Of a stretch of 49,123 bases of DNA, positions 37,016-45,900 are shown piece after piece. Source of the DNA: Bacteroidales bacterium (GTDB taxonomy: Bacteria; Bacteroidota; Bacteroidia; Bacteroidales; GWA2-32-17); the NCBI GenBank assembly GCA_013314715.1, contig JABUFC010000024.1, positions 1-49,123 of the forward strand, in the 5' to 3' direction. Both the position numbers and the translations under genes were made by a program. The stretch's first letter is position 1. The number at the start of each line of letters is the position of its first letter. The notes under the pieces are model-generated. The model had not been told where the DNA came from and did not search any database. It saw only the letters and a list, made by a program, of their open reading frames with translations.

Positions 37016-37032
37016 ACCTTTAAAATGAACTA

Positions 37033-37064
37033 CAAAAATAATAGTCGTAACCTTATTTACCTAA
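37033..37064 (-). promoter_or_regulatory. Predicted promoter of the helicase-murA run
   Basis: On the minus strand TATTTTTG (37040 to 37033) matches the -7 box fully; the best -33 candidate 20 bp upstream is TTAG, a partial match. It lies 18 bp before the helicase start. Confidence 0.5.
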
Positions 37065-37172
37065 TTAAGTTATGAACAACTTTTTATTGAAAACTTTATG
37101 GTAAAATTTTTTAATATATAAAGATTTTTTTAAATAGATTTAGCTTCTATTTATATTTTATTTATCGTAAGA

Positions 37173-38186
37173 TTATTTTTTAGTCTGGCTTGTAAAATCG
37201 TTTATTGATAATAAAATGGGGTCGAATGTAAAATATTGGCAGAGTGCGGGTGTATTACCATTATAGATGCCGTACATAATATCGGGGTCGTAGGGCATCA
37301 CATTGCCCGAATTATCGATATATTTTTTTATGTTGGGCATACGATGCAAATCGAGGCTATATGTTTCTCCTTTTATAGTTTTAATTTTAATGTGGGCCAA
37401 CGCAGTCGCTTTGTTTAGAGAGTCGATACGGCTTTGGGGCATATCGTAGGTCCATATATCTACTTTGGCTTTTAGAATACCTAATACTGTTTCTTTAGCA
37501 AGCAATGTATCGAATATAGGCATATTGGTATTTTGATAGTTTAGTAATTGATAATCGCGAGCCGATTTACGAATAATGGTATAAGACGAAAGTGGATGTT
37601 CGGGATAACGAACTTGCAATGAGTAGAATGAATTTATAGGAATAGAAAAAAGGCTTACATCGCGCCATTCTTGTTCATCTACAAAATATCGTACTGTAAG
37701 ATAACCATTAAAACCGGGTTTGTGTGTAATGAATGGTACCGAAGAATTTTCGAGTATCATATAGGTGCCAAGGTTATCGGGTGTTGCCGGACCTACATAA
37801 TAGGTTTTTACTTTTTTATTGTTAGCATAGATTTCAACTTTTATGCTACGGGTGGCTAAATGTTTGGTAGCTGTTTCGAAAGCTGATTTAGGAACCGGCG
37901 ATTTTACTTGTACAGAAGCAATGGCATCGAGCAAATTTTTGATAGCGTCGGCACGGGCGTTAAATTTGTTGTTTACTCTCCATGTATGTGCGTTAATACG
38001 CTCAAGTAATACGGCATGGTTATTTTTATCGGCTAAAAATATTTTATTAACTGAAGCTGTATCTTCGTAGGCGAAATCTCGTAGTTCTTTTTTTAATGTA
38101 CTTTTATTATTATTTATAAATACAATTATAGCTAGCGTTAATACTATAACAAAGATTAAATAAAGAATCGTATTTTTCTTTTTCAT
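37173..38186 (-). CDS. DUF4340 domain-containing protein
   Basis: This 337-residue protein has one N-terminal membrane segment (about residues 6-25) and an outside beta-rich part, with the DUF4340 pattern NKIFLADKNNHAVLLERINAHTWRVNNKF followed by YYVGPATPDNLGTYMILENS (long motif shown in two parts, about residues 45-73 and 125-144). DUF4340 proteins are commonly encoded next to GldG-like ABC transporter components, as here, and may be an accessory part of that complex. Function is unproven. It ends the recG-gldF-gldG run. Confidence 0.8.
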   Translation of the reverse strand: MKKKNTILYLIFVIVLTLAIIVFINNNKSTLKKELRDFAYEDTASVNKIFLADKNNHAVLLERINAHTWRVNNKFNARADAIKNLLDAIASVQVKSPVPKSAFETATKHLATRSIKVEIYANNKKVKTYYVGPATPDNLGTYMILENSSVPFITHKPGFNGYLTVRYFVDEQEWRDVSLFSIPINSFYSLQVRYPEHPLSSYTIIRKSARDYQLLNYQNTNMPIFDTLLAKETVLGILKAKVDIWTYDMPQSRIDSLNKATALAHIKIKTIKGETYSLDLHRMPNIKKYIDNSGNVMPYDPDIMYGIYNGNTPALCQYFTFDPILLSINDFTSQTKK

Positions 38187-38237
38187 TTGTAGTTATTTTT
38201 ATTTAAGGTTCTTATTTTTTTATGGCTAATTCATATT

Positions 38238-39998
38238 TTATTTTGAAAATTTATGTTTTCTATACCATGTTAGCGAAAGTCCAAATGCAAGTATAATGAG
38301 TATGGGTAAAATTATATTTATAAGCTGAATAAGGGTTTTATTTTCTTCAATGGCTTGTCGGTCGAGTAGGCGTAATTGTACAATTTTTGAATGTAATTCG
38401 GTAAAGTTTTTATTATCGAGCATATAACTAATTAAGTTCATTAAAAATTCTTTATTCCCAAAAGTTTCGCCTGTGTAACGGTCAAAACCTAACGGCAGTA
38501 TTTCAGTTTTCATACCGAGTCGGCGTATATGGTTTCGAATAATATCTCCATCGCCAATTACAGCTAATTGGGTATATACACTTTGTTCTTTAAATGCTAT
38601 TTCTTTGTGTTCGTACATTTCTGGAGCTAAACGATTTAAGTAGATGCTTTTAAAGCGACCTTCTAACAACAATGCCGTAGGAATATACGATTTAGTAAAA
38701 AAGTCGGGATTGATTTTTTTCTTAATAATACCTAGGTTAATTTGTATAGGTGCATTAAGTGCCCTAGAACTTTGCGAAGTTGTTAGTAATACAGTTTTAA
38801 TAATGGTAGAATCGTCGCCAACAGGATCGACACTAGATACAAATTGTCCTTTAACCAGGTTAACATTTTTGCCAATAGGATGTTTGGTATTGGGCAATAA
38901 AAGTGGAAAATAAACCCAAGGTGATGGGGTAAATTGTGGTTGTGTACCGGCAATAGCAGTGTTTACAGGGATAATTGCACATTGCACATCTTGTACAAGA
39001 TTGGGATTGACACGGGCACCATATTTAAAAAGCTGATCGCTAATATTTAGATTTTTTATAGTTGCCATTACGGTACTTGAATAGGCAAGGCTATCCATAT
39101 TTGCATCCACAGCATCAATTAACCAAATGACTTTACCACCGTACATAATAAATTGGTCGATTATGTACTTATCGAATTCGCTAAACATAGAATCGGGATT
39201 AGCAATAATAGCCAGATCGTATTTGTTAAATACACTTACTTTGTTATTGCTATCGAGTGTCCGGCTGGTTAAACTATATATTTGACTATCGAGACGTACA
39301 CGCTCTACTTGAAAATATTCTGATAATGCGTTGGTAAAATCGGCTACTTCTTCAGCATCGCTTTCGCCATGTCCCTCAATAAAGGCAATGCGTTGACCAA
39401 AATCGTTTTTTAATTTTCGAATCGCATTTATAAGTGTAAATTCAACATCTTCGATAGAGGCATTTAAGTTTTCTTCGGGCGATAAATTTAAGCTGTTATG
39501 TAAAAAGTCAACGGCTATTTCATGACCAGCATAGCTTATAAGGGCTCCTGGAAAAATAATTTTTTCCGTAATTTTACCTTCATCGTCTTTTTCTTGAACA
39601 TTTGTAGGGGTTAAGCCTTTTTGATACAATTGTTTGTATAGTTCTTTTTGTGTTTTTTTATCGCCAGTTTCGGCAGGATTAATGAATTCATATTGTACAT
39701 TGTCGCCAGCATACGATCGAAAATCGTCGAGCATTTCTTTTATGCTGTTGCTTAATCGTTTGAAACCATAAGGTAAATCGCCATCGAGATATACTTTCAC
39801 ATAAACAATATCATTTAAATTGGTTAAAATTTTTTTGGTGGTATTAGTTAGGGTGTAACGTTTTTCGGCTGTTAAATCGATGCGGGTAAAAAAAAATGAT
39901 GCAATATAATTTAGTAAAATAATGGTTATGAATACTATTATTAACTCTTTATATACTTGTCTTTTAAATGACTTACGTTGGTTTTTATTTATTTCCAT
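38238..39998 (-). CDS. gldG: Gliding-associated ABC transporter substrate-binding component GldG
   Basis: This 586-residue protein has a membrane segment at about 18-38, a large soluble part and a second membrane segment at about 560-580. The N-terminal FTRIDLTAEKRYTLTNTTKK, YVKVYLDGDLPYGFKRL and the later FIEGHGESDAEEV are typical of GldG. In Flavobacterium johnsoniae GldA, GldF and GldG form an ABC transporter needed for gliding; homologues are also common in non-gliding Bacteroidota. The start overlaps gldF by 10 bp. The ATPase gene gldA is not in the window. Confidence 0.92.
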   Translation of the reverse strand: MEINKNQRKSFKRQVYKELIIVFITIILLNYIASFFFTRIDLTAEKRYTLTNTTKKILTNLNDIVYVKVYLDGDLPYGFKRLSNSIKEMLDDFRSYAGDNVQYEFINPAETGDKKTQKELYKQLYQKGLTPTNVQEKDDEGKITEKIIFPGALISYAGHEIAVDFLHNSLNLSPEENLNASIEDVEFTLINAIRKLKNDFGQRIAFIEGHGESDAEEVADFTNALSEYFQVERVRLDSQIYSLTSRTLDSNNKVSVFNKYDLAIIANPDSMFSEFDKYIIDQFIMYGGKVIWLIDAVDANMDSLAYSSTVMATIKNLNISDQLFKYGARVNPNLVQDVQCAIIPVNTAIAGTQPQFTPSPWVYFPLLLPNTKHPIGKNVNLVKGQFVSSVDPVGDDSTIIKTVLLTTSQSSRALNAPIQINLGIIKKKINPDFFTKSYIPTALLLEGRFKSIYLNRLAPEMYEHKEIAFKEQSVYTQLAVIGDGDIIRNHIRRLGMKTEILPLGFDRYTGETFGNKEFLMNLISYMLDNKNFTELHSKIVQLRLLDRQAIEENKTLIQLINIILPILIILAFGLSLTWYRKHKFSK

Positions 39999-40723
39999 TT
40001 TCTGCTAGTAAGTTTAGTTTTTGTTAATAATATAAAAATGCTAATAATGCTTAAAAAATAAATAATATCGCGTGTATCAATAACGCCGCGACTAATTGAT
40101 TTATAATGTTCACTAATTCCTAGGTTATATATAATACTAGCAAAGTTTTTAAATATGGGTAATGAACCGATTGCATCGAAACTAAAAAAGAATATAAAGC
40201 AAATAACAGCTCCTAATAAAAATGCTATAATTTGATTTTCGGTTAGTGAAGATGCAAATAAACCAATGGAAACATATATGGCTGCTAAAAAAAATAAGCC
40301 AATGTATGAACCTAAAATGGCACCTGAGTCTAAATTACCAATAGGATTACCGTAATTATATATGGTAATATAATATACGATTGTAGGAATGAGTGCTAAT
40401 AATACTAATAATAAACCCGTTGTAAACTTAGCCAAAACAATAGTTAAATCTGAAATTGGTTTAGCATAAAGCATTTCGAGTGTTCCTGTTTTTTTTTCTT
40501 CACTAAACAATCGCATAGTAACCGCAGGGACTAAAAATAAAAAAATCCATGGCGATAAAATGAATAAACTGTCGATATTGGCATAACCTATTTCGAGTAG
40601 ATTAAATTGTCCGGGGAATACCCATGTAAATAAGCCAATAATGATAAGAAAAATAATGATTACCAGATACCCGGTTATTGAAGCAAAAAAGCTTGATAAT
40701 TCTTTAATTAAGAGTGCTCGCAT
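39989..40723 (-). CDS. gldF: Gliding-associated ABC transporter permease GldF
   Basis: This 244-residue protein has six hydrophobic segments. FLFLVPAVTMRLFSEEKKTG, then TLEMLYAKPISDLTIVLAKF, is the ABC-2 permease loop of the GldF/NosY type. It would form the membrane channel with GldG and a GldA ATPase encoded elsewhere. It follows recG by about 40 bp. Confidence 0.92.
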   Translation of the reverse strand: MRALLIKELSSFFASITGYLVIIIFLIIIGLFTWVFPGQFNLLEIGYANIDSLFILSPWIFLFLVPAVTMRLFSEEKKTGTLEMLYAKPISDLTIVLAKFTTGLLLVLLALIPTIVYYITIYNYGNPIGNLDSGAILGSYIGLFFLAAIYVSIGLFASSLTENQIIAFLLGAVICFIFFFSFDAIGSLPIFKNFASIIYNLGISEHYKSISRGVIDTRDIIYFLSIISIFILLTKTKLTSRKWK

Positions 40724-40765
40724 GTATTGAAATTTTAAAGTGCAAAATTAAATGTTTTTATGGTC

Positions 40766-42862
40766 CTAACTAATTTTACTCCAGTCAATTTTTTCATTCT
40801 TTAATTTTTTTAACTTATTAGCTAGCATGGGGAATTCAGATAAAAAGTTGTTATTGTTTAAAACATGTTGGGCATCGGAGCGTGCGAGATTCATTATGGG
40901 TTCATCGAATGTAAGCGAGGCAATTTTTAATTCAAAGGGCATACCGCTTTGTTGAGTTCCTTCGATATCGCCAGGTCCTCGAAGTTCTAAATCTTTTTCG
41001 GCTATATAAAAACCATCATTCGATTCTACCATAATGGCTATACGTTGGCGTGCTTCTTTGCTAAGCTCTTGTTTAGTCATAAGTATGCAATACGATTGTT
41101 CGTTGCCACGTCCAACTCGTCCGCGTAATTGATGCAATTGCGAAAGTCCAAATCGTTCAGCGCTTTCGATTACCATTACAGAGGCATTGGGAACATTTAC
41201 GCCTACCTCAATTACAGTTGTCGCAATCATTATTTGTGCTTTACCTTCTACAAAATATTTCATCGAGAGTTCTTTATCTTGAGGTTTCATCTGACCGTGA
41301 ACAACAGCAATAAAGTATTGGGGAGGTGGAAATTCACGCGAGTAACTCTCGTATCCATCTTCGAGATCTTTATAATCAAAGGTTTCTGACTCTTTAATGA
41401 GAGGAAAAACTACATATATTTGTCTTCCAAGTGCTATTTGTTCTTTTAAAAATTTAAATAGTGTTAGTCGTTTACTGTCGGTTAAATGGACTGTTTTAAT
41501 AGGTTTTCTACCTGGAGGAAGCTCGTCTATAATAGAAACATCTAAGTCTCCATATACGGTCATTGCTAATGTTCGAGGTATAGGAGTTGCCGTCATTACT
41601 AAAACATGGGGTTCATTGGTGTTTTTTTGCCATAATTTTGCTCTTTGAGCAACACCAAAGCGATGTTGTTCGTCAATTATTACAAGACCTAAATTTTTAA
41701 ATTGTACAGTATTTTCAATTAAAGCGTGAGTACCTAAAATAATGTGTACCTCACCCTTTAAAAGACCGCTATGTATAGTTTTACGTTCTGAGGTTTTTGA
41801 TGAACCTGTTAATAGTTCAATCCGAATAGGTAAGTTTTTACATAGTTCATTAAGAGTAGCAAAATGTTGCTGAGCTAAAATCTCAGTAGGAGCCATTAAA
41901 CATGCCTGATAACCATTATCGATTGCCATCAACATTGCCAAAAGAGCTACAACCGTTTTGCCGCTTCCAACATCTCCCTGTATGAGTCGGTTCATTTGCT
42001 TCCCTGAAGTTACATCTTTGCGTATGTCGCTTAGTACTTTAATTTGAGCTTGGGTAAGCTTAAAGGGCAATTGATGATATAATATTTTCGTGTAGTAATC
42101 TTTTTCTTTTGAAAATATAAAGCCGTTGATGTTGTTTAAACGATATTTTTTTAAACTTAAAATATTGAGCTGAATGTAAAATAACTCTTCGTATTTGAGT
42201 CGATATTGAGCCTTTTTTAACGTTTCGTAATTACTTGGAAAATGAATCTGTTGTAATGCTTCTTGTAAAGGGAGTAAGTTATTTTTATTTATTATTTCAA
42301 TAGGAAGAGGATCTTGAATGAGTGAATAATATTGTTTAATTATGCTTTGTTGAATTTTTAATATGTTTTTTGAGTTTATTTGATGTTTCTTGAGTTTTTC
42401 AGGAATAGAATAATAAGGTTGTAACCCTTTATTTATGTTTTGTTCATAATTTATCCATAGTTCAATATCGGGGTGAGTAATATTAATGGAGCGATTAAAT
42501 AATGTTGGCTTTCCTAAGATAACGATATTGGTATTTAAAGGTACTGATTTTTGAATCCATTGAAATGAATTAAACCAAATAAGCTCGATGGTTCCGGTAT
42601 GGTCGGCAAAAATGCCAACCAATCGTTGAGCTTTACCATCACCCACTATTTTATAGTCGATTATTTTCCCTTTGAGCTGTACATAAGGAAGTTCTTCGTT
42701 TAATTCACTAATACTATAAAATTTGCTTCTATCGATATACTTATAAGGAAAAAAATAAAGCATGTCTTCAATAGTAAAAATATTCAAATACTTAGCAAAG
42801 AGTTCGGCACGTTTAGGTCCAACTCCAGTAACAAATTGAATATTATCGTTGATAGATGCCAT
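40766..42862 (-). CDS. recG: ATP-dependent DNA helicase RecG
   Basis: This 698-residue branch-migration helicase reverses stalled forks and processes recombination intermediates. The N-terminal wedge/OB region (about 1-230) includes VTGVGPKRAELFAKYLNI; Walker A is QGDVGSGKTVVALLAMLMA, DEQHRFG is motif II, and LHQLRGRVGRG is motif VI, followed by the RecG C-terminal stretch RGPGDIEGTQQSG. The ATG at 42862 is chosen: an upstream TTG at 42875-42877 would lie inside the -7 promoter box. Confidence 0.94.
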   Translation of the reverse strand: MASINDNIQFVTGVGPKRAELFAKYLNIFTIEDMLYFFPYKYIDRSKFYSISELNEELPYVQLKGKIIDYKIVGDGKAQRLVGIFADHTGTIELIWFNSFQWIQKSVPLNTNIVILGKPTLFNRSINITHPDIELWINYEQNINKGLQPYYSIPEKLKKHQINSKNILKIQQSIIKQYYSLIQDPLPIEIINKNNLLPLQEALQQIHFPSNYETLKKAQYRLKYEELFYIQLNILSLKKYRLNNINGFIFSKEKDYYTKILYHQLPFKLTQAQIKVLSDIRKDVTSGKQMNRLIQGDVGSGKTVVALLAMLMAIDNGYQACLMAPTEILAQQHFATLNELCKNLPIRIELLTGSSKTSERKTIHSGLLKGEVHIILGTHALIENTVQFKNLGLVIIDEQHRFGVAQRAKLWQKNTNEPHVLVMTATPIPRTLAMTVYGDLDVSIIDELPPGRKPIKTVHLTDSKRLTLFKFLKEQIALGRQIYVVFPLIKESETFDYKDLEDGYESYSREFPPPQYFIAVVHGQMKPQDKELSMKYFVEGKAQIMIATTVIEVGVNVPNASVMVIESAERFGLSQLHQLRGRVGRGNEQSYCILMTKQELSKEARQRIAIMVESNDGFYIAEKDLELRGPGDIEGTQQSGMPFELKIASLTFDEPIMNLARSDAQHVLNNNNFLSEFPMLANKLKKLKNEKIDWSKIS

Positions 42863-42874
42863 TATTTTTGTATG

Positions 42875-42905
42875 CAAACTTACATTTTTTTACTCAATAC
42901 TGAAA
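42875..42905 (-). promoter_or_regulatory. Promoter of recG
   Basis: On the minus strand TAAGTTTG (42882 to 42875) is a perfect -7 box, with TTTC 19 bp upstream at the -33 position. The box lies only 12 bp before the ATG, so the leader would be very short. It lies just past the terminator of the giant surface protein gene. Confidence 0.65.
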
Positions 42906-42916
42906 GCATATAAAAT

Positions 42917-42956
42917 AAAAAAGAGGCTGACTTAATCTGAAGTCAGCCTCTTTTTT
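42917..42956 (-). terminator. Rho-independent terminator after the giant surface protein gene
   Basis: GAGGCTGACTT (42923-42933) pairs with AAGTCAGCCTC (42940-42950) around a 6-nt loop, flanked by A6 and T6. It is symmetrical but only the minus-strand gene ends here. Its stem core GAGGCTGA is the same as that of the terminator at 18651-18694. Confidence 0.9.
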
Positions 42957-42968
42957 ATTATTGTAAGT

Positions 42969-45900
42969 TTAACGAATTACCGATACTGCACCCGATTTGA
43001 TATGTTCAACATTGCTGGGGTCATAGTATTTAACTAACCAAGTATAGGTGCCAATGGGTACATCTTTGTTGTTTTTAGCTCTGCCGTCCCAACCATATTT
43101 AGGAGGATCGTTAGGATCGTATTTGTCGGTTTCGTAAATAATTTCACCCCAACGATCATATATATACATTTTAAAATTCTTGGATGTAATGCCATTGCCA
43201 ACAACATAAAAAATATCATTCAAATCGTCATTATCAGGCGAAATATAGGTAGGAGCGTAGAATGTGTATTCATCACGAACAGGTACATAGCTTCGAGCTG
43301 TGTCTTTACAACCATAATTAGTAACAGCTATCAGTTCTGCCAAATAATTGCCAATATGATGATACCAGTGATATGGATTTTGAGCATTGGATGAATCGCC
43401 ATCGCCAAATGCCCAAATATACATATCGGCATCGGCTGATAGATTTGTAAACAATACTTCTGGGTCAACAATACTGGGCACGAGTGGTGAAAAAATAAAG
43501 CGAGCATCGGGAGTTGGATATACGCGAATCATGTCTTGGTATGTGTATGAGTTTATACATCCATGAGGACTGGTAATAGTTAGAGTAATATCATATAAAC
43601 CATCGTTATTAAAAGTATGTACAGGGTTTTGGTCAAACGATATTTCACTTTGACTGCCATCTCCAAAGTTCCACTGATAGTTTTGACCGGGTGAGCTTAC
43701 TTGTGGATGAAAAGTAACGGTTAGTGGTTCGCAACCGCTTACTATATCGGAGCTAAATTGTACTTCTGGTAAAGGATGTACGGTTATATAAACAGAATCA
43801 TGGGCAACAGAACCGCAAACATCTTTTACATAAAGCATGTAATAGCCCGATTCTTGAGGATAAATGCTTACGGGTGGGGTAACTACTGTTCCGTCTGGCA
43901 ATGTAATTAAATAGGGTGGACCACCTCCAGCATACATATTGGGGGTAAGTTGTACTTCTTGACCCGGACAAACAGCCATTGGAGAGGCCGTTACATCTAC
44001 AACCAGTGGTGAAGAAACAGTTATATTAATGTTTACGGTATTGCTCGTGCATCCATGTGCATCAGTGGCAGAAACGGTGTAAGTGGTATTAGTTGTGGGT
44101 TGTATTCCTATAGAAGAATTCCCTGGGTTGCCATTCCAATAGAAGGTATAATTAGGAGTACCACCTGTGGCATTGGCAGTTAAATAAGCCCATTCGCCAT
44201 TACAAATGTTATATAGGTTTTGAGCACTTACGACCAATGGGCTTGGTTCGTTTATAATAACCGATCCGGTTTTACTACATCCACGGGAGTCGGTAACTGT
44301 AACCGTATAATTACCAGCAGCTAAATGATTGAATTGTGAAATTGTATCGGTTATATTGGGAATACTATAGTACCAAGTTCCAACACCTCCAGTAATATAT
44401 ATAGTTATAGTACCGTCATTTGAACCATTACAGGTTAAATCGGTTTTGTCAATTTGGGTGATGACTAATTCGCTTGGTTCTGGAACCATGGCAGTTGCTG
44501 TAGAAGAACACCCATTGGCGTCAGTAACGGTTACAAAATGTGTACCTGCACATAAAGAATTATTGGTAGGCAAATCCGGTGTACCACTGCTCCAGTTGTA
44601 TGCGTATGGAGGTGTGCCTCCCGATGCGGTTACAGTAGCTGAACCATTGCAATCGCCATAGCATTGTGTAGCTTGAATATTATTTATCTGCGAAGTTAAT
44701 TCAGTGGGTTCATTTATGGTAGCAGAAGTAGTGGCAGTACATCCATTTACATCGAAGACAGTAACATCATATTGTCCTGCACATAAGCTTGTAGCGGTGG
44801 GGTTATTGGTGTTATTGGACCATGAATAAGAATAAGGAGCTACACCATTAGTTATTGTAACAGTTGCAGAACCGGTGCATTGTCCATGACATAATACATC
44901 AATAGTAGATGAAATGTTGGCTATAACTTGTGGTGTCTCTGTTAAAATAAAACTTTGAGTGGCTGTACAGTTGTTGGCATCGGCTACCGTTACATAGTAG
45001 TTGCCAGCACAAAGAGAGTTAATGCTTGGAGTACTAGCTAAGTTAGACCATTGATAAGTGTACGAAGTAGAGGTGCCACCTGTACCAGCTACTTGAATAC
45101 TACCATTACACTGTCCGAAGCATGTTGGGTTAATAGTAGCAATAGTTTGAATATTTACAGCCGACGGTTCTGTTAATGTAAAATCGTGAGTTACTAAGCA
45201 ACCATTTCCATCTGTAATGCTAACAGTATAAGTTCCTGCTGCTAAATTATTGGCAGTATCCGAAGTACTTACATTGTTTGTCCAATTATATGTATAGCTA
45301 CCGGTTCCGCCTGTTACGCTAACGGTTGCCATACCACTATTATTTTGATAACAGGTTAAATTTGTTTGATTAGGAACTACCACAATGGGGTTAGGTTCGG
45401 TAACGGTAAAAGGGTAGGTAAGAGAGCAGTTGTTGACATCGGTAATGGTTACAGAATAAGTGCCGGCTGGGAATGGAGGTCCTGTTGTATTCGACCATTG
45501 ATATGAATATTGAGGAGTGCCACCCGTAACATTGATTGTAACCGTACCATTTGTATCACTTGCACAAGTTACAGGGCTCACATTTACATTAGCATTTAGG
45601 GCAGGAGGTTGATTGATGGTAACGGTTGCTGTGTTAGAGGGACAATGGTTATCTACTATTTGAAGAGATATATTAATATTACCTGGGGTTGTCCAGGTAA
45701 CTTGATAAGGACCTGAGCCCGAGCCCGAAACAATGGTAGCGTCGGTTCCAAAATTCCAGTTATAGTTTGCTGTTCCTGTGGCAGAACCGGTGAAAGTAAT
45801 AGTTGAAGCTTGACCGTAACAATCGATAGGTGTTGCGGTAAACGATGCTACGGGCTGTTGTATAAATGTAATTACAACCGTATCTCTATCTTCGCAACCT

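Noticed and set aside
42863-42877. TTG start adding five residues to RecG
   Set aside because: The TTG lies inside a perfect -7 promoter box, so it would not be transcribed; the ATG at 42862 fits the family start.
43034-44661. Open reading frames in other frames of the giant surface protein gene
   Set aside because: They have no family signature and follow from the base composition of the long gene; the main frame is continuous with clear domains.
44248-45610. Regular repeats that might suggest a CRISPR array
   Set aside because: The repeats are about 225 bp, diverged, and encode protein repeats in frame.
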